DNA from: Oligoflexia bacterium
GTDB taxonomy: Bacteria; Bdellovibrionota; Bdellovibrionia; JABDDW01
Assembly: GCA_016715815.1 (NCBI GenBank)
Contig: JADJXN010000006.1
Coordinates: forward strand, 49,042 to 113,041
Length of the DNA: 64,000 nucleotides
Direction of reading: 5' to 3'
The notes beneath the pieces are model-generated. The model worked only from the letters and a program-made list of their open reading frames with translations, was not told the DNA's origin and searched no databases. Position 1 is the first letter of the stretch, and each line of letters begins with the position of its first letter. Both the position numbers and the translations under genes were made by a program. This document shows, in pieces, positions 1 to 9,597 of the stretch.

Positions 1-209
1 AGGGTGCCACGCCTTTAAAAATTGCAGATGGCCAAATTATTGTAGAAGCAGATAGAAGAAAAGCTATTGAAATTGCCATTCAAAAGGCGGATTCTGGAGA
101 TGTGGTTTTAATTGCAGGAAAGGGGCATGAAAACTACCAGATAATTGGTACACAAAAATTCCCCTTTGATGATTACCTTATAGCAAAAGAAATCTTAAAT
201 AAAAAATGA
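1..209 (+). CDS. murE: MurE, C-terminal end (partial)
   Basis: The window opens inside this gene. The frame beginning at base 3 reads [11 protein letters not shown]... and ends AKEILNKK at the TGA at 207-209. The stretch [13 protein letters not shown] followed by FDD is the conserved C-terminal signature of UDP-MurNAc-L-Ala-D-Glu ligases, which add the third stem-peptide residue (meso-diaminopimelate or lysine) in the cytoplasm. The residues that choose between those substrates lie upstream and cannot be seen. Its stop overlaps the murF start in an ATGA arrangement, so the two are probably translationally coupled. Position ahead of murF fits the standard division and cell wall gene order. Confidence 0.9.
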   Translation, partial: GATPLKIADGQIIVEADRRKAIEIAIQKADSGDVVLIAGKGHENYQIIGTQKFPFDDYLIAKEILNKK

Positions 210-1606
210 GTCTTTTTAAATTACAAGATTTAGTAAATTCAACAAATGGTCAATTAATTCAAGCTGGCACCTTGTCGTTAAATGGTGTGGCCCATGACAC
301 ACGTAAAAACCTAAAAGATAAAATATTTTTTGCTCTTAAAGGTGACAACTTTGATGCCCATAAATTTTTAGATCAAGCTGAAAAACTTGGCGCTGCAGCC
401 TTAGTTATTTCTGAAGATTATAAACCAGATAATAAAACAATTTCTGTTATTAAAGTGCCAGACGTATTAAAAGCACTTCAAAATTTTTCAGCATTTCATA
501 GAAATAATTGGAAAGGTAAAATGGTTGGCTTAACCGGAAGTAACGGTAAAACAACAACAAAAGAATTTATCTCAATTTTATTAAGCCAAAAACACCCAAC
601 TCTATTTACCCAAGGCAATCTTAATAATCACATAGGGGTGCCGCTGACACTTTTAGAGCTACGTGAGGAGCATAAATTTGCCGTTATAGAAATGGGGATG
701 AATCATGCGGGAGAAATTACAGAATTAGTTAAAATTGCTAAACCCGATGTGGTGCTTGTAACAAATGTAGGCACAGCTCACATTGAGCATTTTGGAAATA
801 TTGAGGGAATTGCCGAGGCAAAAGAGGAAATTTATAATTTTAGCCCGCCAAAAGCCATTCGCATTTACAATTTAGACAACCAATATACAGCTCTCATGCG
901 TGCCCGCGCGCCTGGCGGATGCAAAGTGATGACTTACTCAAGCCATGCAAGGGATGTGGATGTTTCTTTAAAAGAAAAACTTTTTACTTTAGATTTTTTA
1001 GAGGTTCAAGGGGTTATAGATTCTGAGCCGGGTAAAGCGAAAATTCCAGTTTTTGGCCGTCAGCAAATGGAAAATGCTATGGCAGCGGCAACTGTGGCGT
1101 TGGCTTGCGGCCTTGATGCCCCGCTCATTTGGAAGGGGCTTTCAAAATTTAAAAGCAGTTGGGGAAGAAACCAAATTTTAGAATTAGCCAGTGGTGCTAA
1201 AATTTTATTTGATGCTTATAACGCCAACCCTGATAGCACAAAAATGGCATTGGAAAATTTTGGAAAACTTAAATGCCACGGGAAAAAATATGTGGTTTTA
1301 GGAGATATGCTAGAGCTTGGCAATTTAAGTTCAAAGCTTCATTTTGAAATAGGCCAAGAGCTTTCAAAGCTAAACCCGGAGGCTGTTTTACTGGTTGGGG
1401 AAAAAGCTTTTGATGTTGAGCGAGGTTTAAAGGAATCTGGTTTTAAAAATAACATAATATTATCAACAACTTATCAAGAAAAGCTTGCACTTGATTTTGC
1501 ATCCATGCTAGATAATCACGATATTGTTTTAGTAAAAGGCTCCAGAGGTATGAAATTAGAAAAAATCATCTCACTTTGGCAGCCGTTAGGATTTGAAAAC
1601 AAATAA
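206..1606 (+). CDS. murF: MurF, UDP-MurNAc-tripeptide D-Ala-D-Ala ligase
   Basis: Adds D-Ala-D-Ala to the UDP-MurNAc tripeptide, the last cytoplasmic peptide ligation of peptidoglycan precursor synthesis. The 466 residues match the family length. The ATP-binding loop GSNGKTTT is at about residues 111-118. It is followed by the Mur ligase metal/substrate segment [10 protein letters not shown] near 170 and the C-terminal segment [10 protein letters not shown] near 340, which is characteristic of MurF rather than MurE, MurC or MurD. The ATG overlaps the murE stop (ATGA), and mraY begins four bases after the stop, so the gene is clearly in the operon. Confidence 0.96.
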   Translation: MSLFKLQDLVNSTNGQLIQAGTLSLNGVAHDTRKNLKDKIFFALKGDNFDAHKFLDQAEKLGAAALVISEDYKPDNKTISVIKVPDVLKALQNFSAFHRNNWKGKMVGLTGSNGKTTTKEFISILLSQKHPTLFTQGNLNNHIGVPLTLLELREEHKFAVIEMGMNHAGEITELVKIAKPDVVLVTNVGTAHIEHFGNIEGIAEAKEEIYNFSPPKAIRIYNLDNQYTALMRARAPGGCKVMTYSSHARDVDVSLKEKLFTLDFLEVQGVIDSEPGKAKIPVFGRQQMENAMAAATVALACGLDAPLIWKGLSKFKSSWGRNQILELASGAKILFDAYNANPDSTKMALENFGKLKCHGKKYVVLGDMLELGNLSSKLHFEIGQELSKLNPEAVLLVGEKAFDVERGLKESGFKNNIILSTTYQEKLALDFASMLDNHDIVLVKGSRGMKLEKIISLWQPLGFENK

Positions 1607-1609
1607 AAA

Positions 1610-2686
1610 ATGCTTTATCAATTACTTTATTCGTTACATGAAAATATCTCTGCTTTTAACGTTTTTAAATACCTAACGTTTAGAACGTTAATGGCCTTTT
1701 TAAGTGCCTTTTTTGCCTGCTTATTTTTAGCTCCACGGTTTATTCGACAACTTCAAACTCAGCAAATGAAGCAAACCATTCGTGAAGATGGTCCACAGTC
1801 TCACTTTTCAAAAAAGGGTACCCCTACTATGGGTGGTGCACTCATTCTTTTAAGTATTTTTATTACAAGCGCCTTATGGGCCGATATTAATAATGTTTTT
1901 ATTTGGTGTGCTTTATTTATTTGCGCTGGCTTTGGTCTTATTGGTTATTCGGACGACTATTTAAAAGTGAGCAAAAAAAATACCAAAGGTTTAAGTGGCA
2001 AGCTGAGATTATTTTTTGAATTTGTTTTAGCAGGTATTGTGTGCACGGTAATTTATAAAACTTCTAACACAGGTAATTTACTAACATTCCCATTTTTTAA
2101 AAATGCCGGTATTGATATGGGGCCTTTTGCTATTTTATTTGGCATGTTTGTTATTGTTGGCACTGCTAACGCTGTTAATTTAACTGATGGCTTGGATGGT
2201 TTAGCCATTGGCCCTGTAATGATAAGTGCTGTGACCCTTGCCATATTAGCCTATGTTTGTGGCAATGCTAAATTAGCTGCATACCTACAAATCCCATTTG
2301 TTAAAGGTGCTGGTGAGTTGGCTATTGTTTGTGCCTCAGTTGCAGCCGCGGCTTTAGGTTTTTTATGGTACAACACTTACCCTGCGCAGGTTTTTATGGG
2401 GGATGTTGGCTCATTAAGTTTGGGTGGAACCTTAGGTGTTATAGCCGTTATGACCAATAATGAAATTTTAATGCTTATTTTGGGTGGAATATTTGTTGTG
2501 GAAGCCCTCTCGGTTATTATTCAAGTAGCATCATTTAAATTAACTGGGAAAAGAGTATTTAAAATGGCGCCCATTCATCATCATTTTGAGTTGAAGGGCT
2601 GGCCGGAGCCAAGAGTTATTGTTAGGTTTTGGATAATTAGTATTCTGCTGGCCATTTTTGCGCTCAGCACTTTGAAATTACGATAG
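1610..2686 (+). CDS. mraY: MraY, phospho-MurNAc-pentapeptide transferase
   Basis: Integral inner-membrane enzyme that moves phospho-MurNAc-pentapeptide from UDP to undecaprenyl phosphate to make lipid I. The 358 residues give about ten hydrophobic segments. Family motifs are all present: GYSDDYLK with the two catalytic-region aspartates near residue 115, [22 protein letters not shown] and the [11 protein letters not shown] loop close to the C-terminus. The start [11 protein letters not shown] region aligns with the usual MraY N-terminus, which supports the ATG at 1610 even though no clear ribosome binding site precedes it. Lies between murF and murD as in most bacteria. Confidence 0.97.
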   Translation: MLYQLLYSLHENISAFNVFKYLTFRTLMAFLSAFFACLFLAPRFIRQLQTQQMKQTIREDGPQSHFSKKGTPTMGGALILLSIFITSALWADINNVFIWCALFICAGFGLIGYSDDYLKVSKKNTKGLSGKLRLFFEFVLAGIVCTVIYKTSNTGNLLTFPFFKNAGIDMGPFAILFGMFVIVGTANAVNLTDGLDGLAIGPVMISAVTLAILAYVCGNAKLAAYLQIPFVKGAGELAIVCASVAAAALGFLWYNTYPAQVFMGDVGSLSLGGTLGVIAVMTNNEILMLILGGIFVVEALSVIIQVASFKLTGKRVFKMAPIHHHFELKGWPEPRVIVRFWIISILLAIFALSTLKLR

Positions 2687-2697
2687 GAGTCTTAAAT

Positions 2698-4098
2698 ATG
2701 TCTAAATTCAAAGATAAAAAAATTCTTATTGTTGGAGTTCAAAGCACGGGAGTGTCTTTGGCAAAATTTTTTCATTCTCAAGGGGCTAAGATCACTATCA
2801 GTGATTCTAAAACTAAAGAGCAATTAGGAGCTGTTGTAGATCAGCTTGAAGAGTTTGAGCCTGTTTGGGATTTGGGTGGACATACCCCCAAAGCTTTTTC
2901 AGGACAAGATTTAATTGTTTTAAGTCCAGGAGTGAACCCACATAATAAAATCATTGAAGCCGCTCGTGTTGCCGGAACTCCTGTAACTGGTGAGTTGGAA
3001 CTAGCTTCAACTATGATCAAAGAACCAATTATTGCTATTTCTGGTACTAATGGGAAATCTACAGTAACTAAATTAGTACATGAGTTTTTAAAACAATCCG
3101 GCGTGAATGCTTGGATTGGGGGAAACTTTGGTACACCACTTATTGACTATATCAATCAAAAAGAAAATGCAGATGTTTTAGTAGTAGAGGTTTCAAGTTT
3201 TCAGCTTGAAACAGTTGATACCTTTAAACCACATCACGCTATCTTACTTAACCTTGCTGAGGATCATATTGATAGACATAGATCCATGCAGGAATATGTA
3301 AATGCAAAAAAGAAAATGTTTAAAAACGCAAGCCCCGAGAGCACATCAGTATTAAATGCTGATGAGCCATTAGTAATAGACTGTGCAAGGGATCCAGTTT
3401 TACAAAGATCAAAGCTGCAATATTTTACAAGAAAAGTTGGGCTAGAAGAGCAAATTAAAAAAATTGGTGGAGCTGTTTTCCAAGGACAAGAAATTCGCTA
3501 CTACCACTTAGTAGGCCCGGCCACAGGTAATGATTTAGGAGAGCTTGAAAGATATAATATTTCTAAAATGAGAATGCGCGGCCGCCACAACGTGGAAAAT
3601 ATTATGGCAGCCATCATTGCAGCACGTGCCTATGGAGCAAAGCCAGATGTTATTCAAAATGTCATTAACCAGTTTCCTGGACTTCCGCATAGGTTAGAAT
3701 TTGTGCGTAAAAAAGGCGGGGTAGATTTTTATAATGATTCTAAATCCACAAACGTTCATTCAGTTATTAAAGCCCTTGAAGCCTTTGATGAGCCCATAAT
3801 TCTTATTGCAGGTGGTAAAGACAAGGGAGTTGATTTTACACCGCTCATTGAGCCTGTGCAGAAAAAGGTAAAAAACCTTATCTTAACAGGTGAGGCAAAA
3901 GAACGCCTAAACCGTACCATTGGTGACTTTAGTGAGACCTTTATTATTGGCACATTTGAAGAAGCAGTGCTGGTGGCTTACCAAAAGTCTAGGAATGGGG
4001 ATGTAATTTTATTAAGTCCTGGTTGCTCAAGCTTTGATAGATTTGGTAACTTTGAAGAGCGTGGCAACTATTACAAAGACCTTATCAGCAAATTATAA
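2698..4098 (+). CDS. murD: MurD, UDP-MurNAc-L-alanine D-glutamate ligase
   Basis: Adds D-glutamate to UDP-MurNAc-L-Ala in the cytoplasm. The 466-residue protein has an N-terminal nucleotide-binding fold, the ATP loop AISGTNGKSTVTK near residue 120, the lysine-containing FYNDSKSTNVHSV segment and the C-terminal LSPGCSSFDRFGNFEERG block that is typical of MurD. A good Shine-Dalgarno sequence (TAGGAG) lies about ten bases before the ATG. The 3' end overlaps the possible starts of ftsW. Confidence 0.96.
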   Translation: MSKFKDKKILIVGVQSTGVSLAKFFHSQGAKITISDSKTKEQLGAVVDQLEEFEPVWDLGGHTPKAFSGQDLIVLSPGVNPHNKIIEAARVAGTPVTGELELASTMIKEPIIAISGTNGKSTVTKLVHEFLKQSGVNAWIGGNFGTPLIDYINQKENADVLVVEVSSFQLETVDTFKPHHAILLNLAEDHIDRHRSMQEYVNAKKKMFKNASPESTSVLNADEPLVIDCARDPVLQRSKLQYFTRKVGLEEQIKKIGGAVFQGQEIRYYHLVGPATGNDLGELERYNISKMRMRGRHNVENIMAAIIAARAYGAKPDVIQNVINQFPGLPHRLEFVRKKGGVDFYNDSKSTNVHSVIKALEAFDEPIILIAGGKDKGVDFTPLIEPVQKKVKNLILTGEAKERLNRTIGDFSETFIIGTFEEAVLVAYQKSRNGDVILLSPGCSSFDRFGNFEERGNYYKDLISKL

Positions 4099-5196
4099 AA
4101 GACTAGATAGAAGCCTTCTATTAACGGCTTTTTCATTAATGGGCATTGGGCTTGTTTTGGTTTATAGCGCAAGCTTCATCTTTGCCACTGAAAATTACGA
4201 TGATGGACTCTACTTTTTTCGGCGCCAGATTGTTTTTGTAGCTATTTCTCTTTTGGTAATGTGGTTTGCCTCTCGCGTGAGCGTTTCTTTAATTAAAAAA
4301 AGTTTTTGGTTTTTATATGGCCTTAGTATTTTACTTTTAATGGCTACTTTTATTCCTGGTATTTCCCATTCTGCAGGTGGCGCCGCCCGCTGGATTGATT
4401 TACCGTTGGGGTTTCATATAGAGCCTGGCGAAATTACTAAAATGATGAGTGCTCTTATTTTTACTTGGCTTTTAACTCGTGAAAAACCTGCAAAAGAGCC
4501 GTGGTACAAAGGTATTTTACTAAGTATTGTCCTTGTGGGTTTACCGGTTTTACTTTTATTACAACAACCTGATTTTGGATCAAGCGTTTTATTTTTTCTC
4601 ATTGGCTTAACATTACTTTTTTGCTTTGGTCTTCCTTGGGGTTATCTCATTGCTGCGTTTATTACTGCCATTCCACTTTTTATATTCTTGTAATGCAGGT
4701 TGATTATAGAAAAAAAAGAATGCTCGCATTTTTAAACCCATGGGATGATCCTTCGCAGTCGGGCTTTCAAGTGATTCAATCTCTACTTAGTTTTAGCGCT
4801 GGTGGGTTTTGGGGAACAGGTCTTGGAAAAGGGCAATCTAAACTTTATTTTTTACCGGAAGCACACACAGATTTTATTTTAGCTGTTTTGGGTGAAGAAA
4901 CAGGTTTTTTGGGTTTCTTGTTAGTCACATTTTTATTTATTTGGCTTGTTATGAGAGGACTTCAAATAGCGCTACTTAGTCCCGATCCGTTTGCAAAACG
5001 CCTAGCTGTTGGTTTAAGTGCGATGATAGGTTTACAAGCTGTTATAAATATTGGTGTGGTGACGGGTCTTTTGCCAACAAAAGGTTTAACAATGCCATTT
5101 TTATCTTATGGCGGAAGTAGTCTTGTGGTTGTAAGTTGTGCTTGTGGAATTTTAATTAGTATTTACCGCGCCTCTCTAAAGAAAGCTAACACATGA
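4034..5196 (+). CDS. ftsW: FtsW, lipid II polymerase, split by a one-base frameshift
   Basis: SEDS-family peptidoglycan glycosyltransferase of the divisome, inner membrane, about ten transmembrane segments. The first frame (4034-4693) carries VLVYSAS, RRQIVF and LLLQQPDFGSS, then stops. The second frame continues with DYRKKRMLAFLNPWDDP, GTGLGKGQSKLYFLPEAHTD and FLSYGGSSL, the normal second half of FtsW. The frames join if one T is added to the five-T run at 4677-4681, giving PLFYILVMQVDYRKKRM and a protein of about 380-387 residues, the usual size. The 5' end is uncertain: TTG 4034 and GTG 4061 are the candidates, and both overlap murD. The 3' end overlaps murG by four bases. The cause may be a sequencing indel, a true mutation or recoding; an essential gene makes a sequencing indel the simplest reading. 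Confidence 0.88.
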
Positions 5197-6272
5197 TTTT
5201 AATTGCTGGTGGTGGAACCGGCGGGCACATTTACCCAGCCATTGCAATTGCTCAGGCTATAAAAGAAATCAGACCAGATATTAATATAGAATTTGTTGGG
5301 ACTGCAGGCGGTTTAGAGAAAAAAATAATTCCAAAAGAGGGCTACAAGCTTCACCTTATTCAAGCGGCAGCACTGAATAATGTGAGCATTATTTCAAAAA
5401 TCTTTGCTTTGTTCCTTTTACCTGTTGGTATTATTCAGAGTATTTTTTTAATTTTAAAATTAAAGCCCAAAGTTATTCTGGGTGTAGGCGGTTATGCTTC
5501 AGGCCCAATGATGCTAGCAGGTGTTTTGATGTGCAAAAAAACTGCGGTATTTGAATCTAATGCTTTCCCAGGTTTAACAAACCGAAAGCTAGCACATTTT
5601 GTAAATGTAGCTTTTATAAATTTTGAGGTTACAAAAAAATTTTTTAAAAATGCACTTTTACTAGGAATACCTGTGCGTAAAAGCATGGAGTTGAAGTTGC
5701 GACATGAAAAAAATTTTATAACTGCAAAAATGAATCTACTAATATTTGGAGGAAGTCAGGGGGCTCGTGGAATTAATAAAGTGGTCCTTGAAGCAGTAAA
5801 AAAAGATTCTGGTTGGTTAAGAGATTTTAATGTAATTCACCAAATAGGAGCCACAGATTGGGAATATTTTGATAGCGAATATAAAAAAATTTTTAAAGCT
5901 GGTATGCAGGCAAGTTTTCAATGGTTTGAATTTTTATATGACATGCCTGAGCGCTACCAGTGGGCTGATTTTGTTTTATGTCGAGCAGGGGCCGCTACAT
6001 TGAGCGAGCTTTCAGCAATTGGTAAAGCTGCTATTTTAGTTCCCTTTCCACATGCAGCAGATAACCATCAAGAGAAAAATGCACAAGCTCTGGTTGAGCG
6101 CGGAGCAGCTCATATGGTTTTACAAAAAGACTTAAGCGTGGAGCGTTTTTTAAAGGAAATTTATGATTTTAAAAATAATCCCCAACAAATTTCTCAAATG
6201 GCCCAAGCGGTAAAAGCATTTCACTTCCCAGATGCAAGCCATAAAATTGCAGAAAAGTTGGTAAACTTATGA
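5193..6272 (+). CDS. murG: MurG, lipid II-forming GlcNAc transferase
   Basis: Peripheral inner-membrane glycosyltransferase (GT28) that adds GlcNAc to lipid I to give lipid II. The 359 residues begin with the phosphate-binding loop GGGTGGHIYPA, followed by GVGGYASGP, the second glycine loop FGGSQGARGIN and the UDP-GlcNAc site CRAGAATLSE with PFPHAADNHQ. All are MurG signatures and the length is normal. The ATG overlaps the ftsW stop and the gene's own stop overlaps the murC start, both by four bases. Confidence 0.97.
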   Translation: MILIAGGGTGGHIYPAIAIAQAIKEIRPDINIEFVGTAGGLEKKIIPKEGYKLHLIQAAALNNVSIISKIFALFLLPVGIIQSIFLILKLKPKVILGVGGYASGPMMLAGVLMCKKTAVFESNAFPGLTNRKLAHFVNVAFINFEVTKKFFKNALLLGIPVRKSMELKLRHEKNFITAKMNLLIFGGSQGARGINKVVLEAVKKDSGWLRDFNVIHQIGATDWEYFDSEYKKIFKAGMQASFQWFEFLYDMPERYQWADFVLCRAGAATLSELSAIGKAAILVPFPHAADNHQEKNAQALVERGAAHMVLQKDLSVERFLKEIYDFKNNPQQISQMAQAVKAFHFPDASHKIAEKLVNL

Positions 6273-7636
6273 ACCTTTCTTCAGCAAAAATTCATTTTGT
6301 AGGTATTGGTGGCATAGGCATGAGTGGTATTGCTGAAGTATTAGTTAACACAGGTTGTACTGTGAGTGGGTCAGATTTAAATACAAATATTCAAGTTGAG
6401 CGGCTAAAAGCCATGGGGGTACAAATACACATTGGTCACCATAAAGATAACCTTCCACAGGATTGTCACGCCGTGGTTTACAGCTCAGCAGTGAGTAAAA
6501 ATAATCCTGAACTTTTAAAAGCTAAAGAAAATAAAATTCCAATTATAAGGCGAGCTGAAATGCTTGCAGAAATTATGCGTTTAAAGCGAGGCATTGCCAT
6601 AGGGGGAACCCACGGCAAAACAACAACAACCAGTATGGTAGCCACAATGATGATTGATGCTGGCCTTGACCCAACAATTGTTATTGGTGGCCGCTTAGAT
6701 TTAATAAAAAGCAATGCTGCTTTAGGAAAGGGGCAGTGGTTTGTAGCCGAAGCTGATGAAAGTGACGGAAGTTTTTTACATTTAAATCCTGAGATTTTGG
6801 TTTTAACAAATATAGATAACGATCACCTTGAGCATTTTGGCAGCTTTGAAAAATTACTAGCCTGCTATAAAGATTTTTCTGAAAAAATCCCTTTTTATGG
6901 CAGTGCCATATTATGTACCGATGATATGTATGTAAATAAGCTCTCTAAAAATTATCCTAAAAGATTTTTAAGTTATGGTTTTAATAAACAAGCCCAGCTT
7001 CGCGCAGAGAATATAAAATCCTCCATGGGTATTCAAAAATTTAGTGTCACGCTGGAAGGTAAAAAACTGGGAGACGTGGAATTATTGGTGCCTGGCAGAC
7101 ATAATATTTTAAATGCTCTAGCAGCTATTGCAATAGGTATTGAGCTTCAAATTGATTTTCAAAAAATTTCTCAGGGCTTAAATAAATATACAGGTGTTGA
7201 TAGAAGACTTCAAAAAATAGGTAGTGTAAACGAAGTTGATGTTTATGATGATTATGGCCACCATCCAACTGAGGTATCGGTAACCATTAGTGCTTTAAGA
7301 GAGCTTTACCCAAAAAATAGAATTGTTATTGCCTTTCAACCGCACAGATACACGCGCACAAAAGAGTGTTGGAATGAGTTTCTTGGCTGTTTTAAAGGTG
7401 CAGATGCTGTTGCTATTTTTGATATTTACGAAGCCAGTGAGAAAAAAATCAAAGGTATTACATCAGAAAAATTGGCACTTGCCATTAAAAAGAAAAATAA
7501 ATCCGCATTTTATGCGGGCTCCCTTGCTAAAGGTGCTGAAAAAGTTTTTAATATTTTACGTCCCAATGATGTTTTACTAACATTAGGAGCTGGAGATATT
7601 TACAAAATTGGTAAAGAATATTTAAATAAAAACTAA
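6269..7636 (+). CDS. murC: MurC, UDP-MurNAc L-alanine ligase
   Basis: First Mur ligase, adding L-alanine to UDP-MurNAc. The 455-residue protein starts with the Rossmann-like HFVGIGGIGMSGIAE, then the ATP loop GGTHGKTTTTSM near residue 110, EADESDGSF, the DDYGHHPTE block and FQPHRYTRT, which is diagnostic for MurC. Overlaps murG by four bases and is two bases from murB. Start and length agree with the family. Confidence 0.97.
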   Translation: MNLSSAKIHFVGIGGIGMSGIAEVLVNTGCTVSGSDLNTNIQVERLKAMGVQIHIGHHKDNLPQDCHAVVYSSAVSKNNPELLKAKENKIPIIRRAEMLAEIMRLKRGIAIGGTHGKTTTTSMVATMMIDAGLDPTIVIGGRLDLIKSNAALGKGQWFVAEADESDGSFLHLNPEILVLTNIDNDHLEHFGSFEKLLACYKDFSEKIPFYGSAILCTDDMYVNKLSKNYPKRFLSYGFNKQAQLRAENIKSSMGIQKFSVTLEGKKLGDVELLVPGRHNILNALAAIAIGIELQIDFQKISQGLNKYTGVDRRLQKIGSVNEVDVYDDYGHHPTEVSVTISALRELYPKNRIVIAFQPHRYTRTKECWNEFLGCFKGADAVAIFDIYEASEKKIKGITSEKLALAIKKKNKSAFYAGSLAKGAEKVFNILRPNDVLLTLGAGDIYKIGKEYLNKN

Positions 7637-7638
7637 AT

Positions 7639-8535
7639 ATGGACATTACAGACTTTAAAAAATCAGAAATTTTAGCAAACCACACAAGCTGGCTTGTTGG
7701 CGGGCCTGCTGAATATTATTTTGAGCCAACAAATAAAGAAGAGCTAAGAGATGCTCTTATTGTGGCCCGTAAAGAATCTTTAAATGTGACCTATTTGGGT
7801 GGGGGATCAAACGTTTTAGTGAGCGATGATGGTGTTTCGGGGCTAGTTATTTCTTTTAAAAAAATGAATAAAATTGAGGTTATTGAAGATAACGAAGAAG
7901 TCTATTCTTTTTGGGCCGATGCAGGTGTTACAAAATCTGAGTTATTAAAAATATTTTTGAAAAAGAAATTAGAGCCTGCCTTATTTTTAGCAGGCATTCC
8001 AGGCCAAGTAGGTGGTGGAGTGGTGATGAATGCAGGTGTGTCTGAGAATATAAAGCCGCGAGAGTTTGGCGAAATAATTCAAGGGCTTGAAGTTTTAAAA
8101 CCTGATGGAACAATTAAGGGTGTAAAAGCAAATCGAATTAAATGGAGTTATAGAAACTGTGATGGCTGGCAGCCAGGTATTATTACAAGAGCCTTAATTT
8201 CTTGGCCTAATAAACCGGTGGATAATATTTTAGAAAAAGTAAAAGAATTAAACCAAGCTCGTTTGGCCAAACAACCTCTTGAGTATCCAAGCTGTGGATC
8301 TGTTTTTGTAAACCCACACCCCCATAAAGCTGGGGAACTTATTGAATCAGTAAACCTTAAGGGTTATAAAGTTGGAAACGCACAAATTTCAGAAAAGCAT
8401 GCCAATTTTATTGTTAATCTTGGTGGTGCAACCGCTCAGGACATAAGAGAGCTTATGCAAATTTGTATTAGAAAAGTAAAAGCAGTCTGTGGTGTTGAAC
8501 TTAAGACGGAAGTCAAGTTCCTAGGTAGCAGGTAG
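7639..8535 (+). CDS. murB: MurB, UDP-N-acetylenolpyruvoylglucosamine reductase
   Basis: FAD enzyme that reduces UDP-GlcNAc-enolpyruvate to UDP-MurNAc. The 298 residues contain the FAD-binding LGGGSNVLVSDDG, the GIPGQVGGGVVMNAG block, SYRNCDGW and YPSCGSVFVNP followed by AGELIE. The short length and PSCGSVF form suggest the compact MurB type. The stop codon TAG (8533-8535) lies inside the left arm of a long inverted repeat (8523-8549), so the last four codons are repeat-derived. Confidence 0.96.
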   Translation: MDITDFKKSEILANHTSWLVGGPAEYYFEPTNKEELRDALIVARKESLNVTYLGGGSNVLVSDDGVSGLVISFKKMNKIEVIEDNEEVYSFWADAGVTKSELLKIFLKKKLEPALFLAGIPGQVGGGVVMNAGVSENIKPREFGEIIQGLEVLKPDGTIKGVKANRIKWSYRNCDGWQPGIITRALISWPNKPVDNILEKVKELNQARLAKQPLEYPSCGSVFVNPHPHKAGELIESVNLKGYKVGNAQISEKHANFIVNLGGATAQDIRELMQICIRKVKAVCGVELKTEVKFLGSR

Positions 8536-8643
8536 TTTTTGGTAATTGTAGGGGTTATTTTTTAGCTAATAAGCCAATAAAAGCTTACGGACTAAAGTCA
8601 AATACAGCCCAACAATTACCAAAAACTACCTGGTACCTTTTGG
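8523..8643. repeat. Long inverted repeat between murB and ddl (repeat family copy 1)
   Basis: Arms of 27 bases at 8523-8549 and 8612-8638 are reverse complements except for one position, separated by 62 bases. The left arm covers the murB stop. The right arm continues into TTTTGG (8638-8643), giving the framework TTACCAAAA, 13 bases, TTTTGG that also occurs near 45.8 kb and 36.2 kb. Twenty-four bases of the left arm (8524-8547) recur exactly at 45826-45849. In the dcw transcript it could fold into a stem of about 26 pairs, but there is no U tract after it, so it does not look like a simple terminator. Confidence 0.85.
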
Positions 8644-8667
8644 GAGGGGCTGTTACCTTATAAGTAT

Positions 8668-9597
8668 ATGATAGTTCTAGTGCAGGGTGGTTTAGGGAGT
8701 GAGCGGGAGATTAGCCTAAAAACAGGGGCTGCTTTTGAAAGAGCACTGAAAAACCTAAAAGCAAATTATACAGTTATAGACGCTAAAGAAGATTTCCCAG
8801 TTCAGATTTCAAAAATAAAAAATATTAAATGTGCGCTGCTTGCTTTGCATGGCAAATACGGGGAAGATGGCACCATTCAAGGAATTTTAGAATATTTAAA
8901 AATTCCTTACACAGGAAGTGGTGTAATGGCCTCAGCTTTGGCAATGAATAAAGCAGCAACCAAACAAATTCTTTCCCAAAACGGCATACCCAATGCTGAT
9001 TATGGTGTGATTAATTTAAATTTCTTAAAAGAGTCTGATATTAATTCTGAACTTCAAAAAATTGTAAAAAAAGTGGGAATTCCCCTTGTTGTAAAGCCCC
9101 TTCAAGAAGGTTCTTCTGTTGGAATGAGTATTGTTAAAAATGAAAAAGATGTTTTAAACGCCATTCACTTGGCAGCCAAGTATGATAAGCAAATTTTAAT
9201 TGAAAAATTCATTTCTGGAATGGAAATAACTGTTCCCATTTGGTTTGGAAAAGCTTTGCCAATTATTGAAATTAAACCAAAATCAGAATTTTATGACTAT
9301 AAACGTAAATACACCAAAGGGGAAACAGACTATATTTTGCCAGCGCCATTAAGCCCTGAATTACAAAAAAAATGTGAGAAATACTCTATAGATACATTTC
9401 TTGCTGTTGGATGTAGGCATTATGCCAGAGTAGATTTAATGATATCAGAAGATCATAAACCCTATGTTTTAGAAATTAATACTTTACCAGGATGTACTGA
9501 AACAAGTCTTTTGCCAAAATCTGCCGCCAAGGCCGGTTTAAAATTTGATGATATGATACAAACACTTATTGAAAATGCCACTTTGGATTATGCATGA
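8668..9597 (+). CDS. ddl: D-alanine--D-alanine ligase
   Basis: ATP-grasp enzyme that makes D-Ala-D-Ala for MurF. The 309 residues begin VLVQGGLGSEREISLKTG, with the ATP-grasp segments MNKAATKQIL, VVKPLQEGSSVGMS and the metal-binding VLEINTLPGCTETSLLPK. Length is normal for Ddl. It is separated from murB by the inverted repeat, so its expression may be partly set by that structure. The stop overlaps the ftsQ start (ATGA). Confidence 0.96.
   Translation: MIVLVQGGLGSEREISLKTGAAFERALKNLKANYTVIDAKEDFPVQISKIKNIKCALLALHGKYGEDGTIQGILEYLKIPYTGSGVMASALAMNKAATKQILSQNGIPNADYGVINLNFLKESDINSELQKIVKKVGIPLVVKPLQEGSSVGMSIVKNEKDVLNAIHLAAKYDKQILIEKFISGMEITVPIWFGKALPIIEIKPKSEFYDYKRKYTKGETDYILPAPLSPELQKKCEKYSIDTFLAVGCRHYARVDLMISEDHKPYVLEINTLPGCTETSLLPKSAAKAGLKFDDMIQTLIENATLDYA

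Noticed and set aside
4621..4693. A separate gene starting at 4621 in the second ftsW frame
   Set aside because: The first 24 codons of that frame are an out-of-frame read of FtsW membrane sequence; the true content begins at the shift point near 4681.
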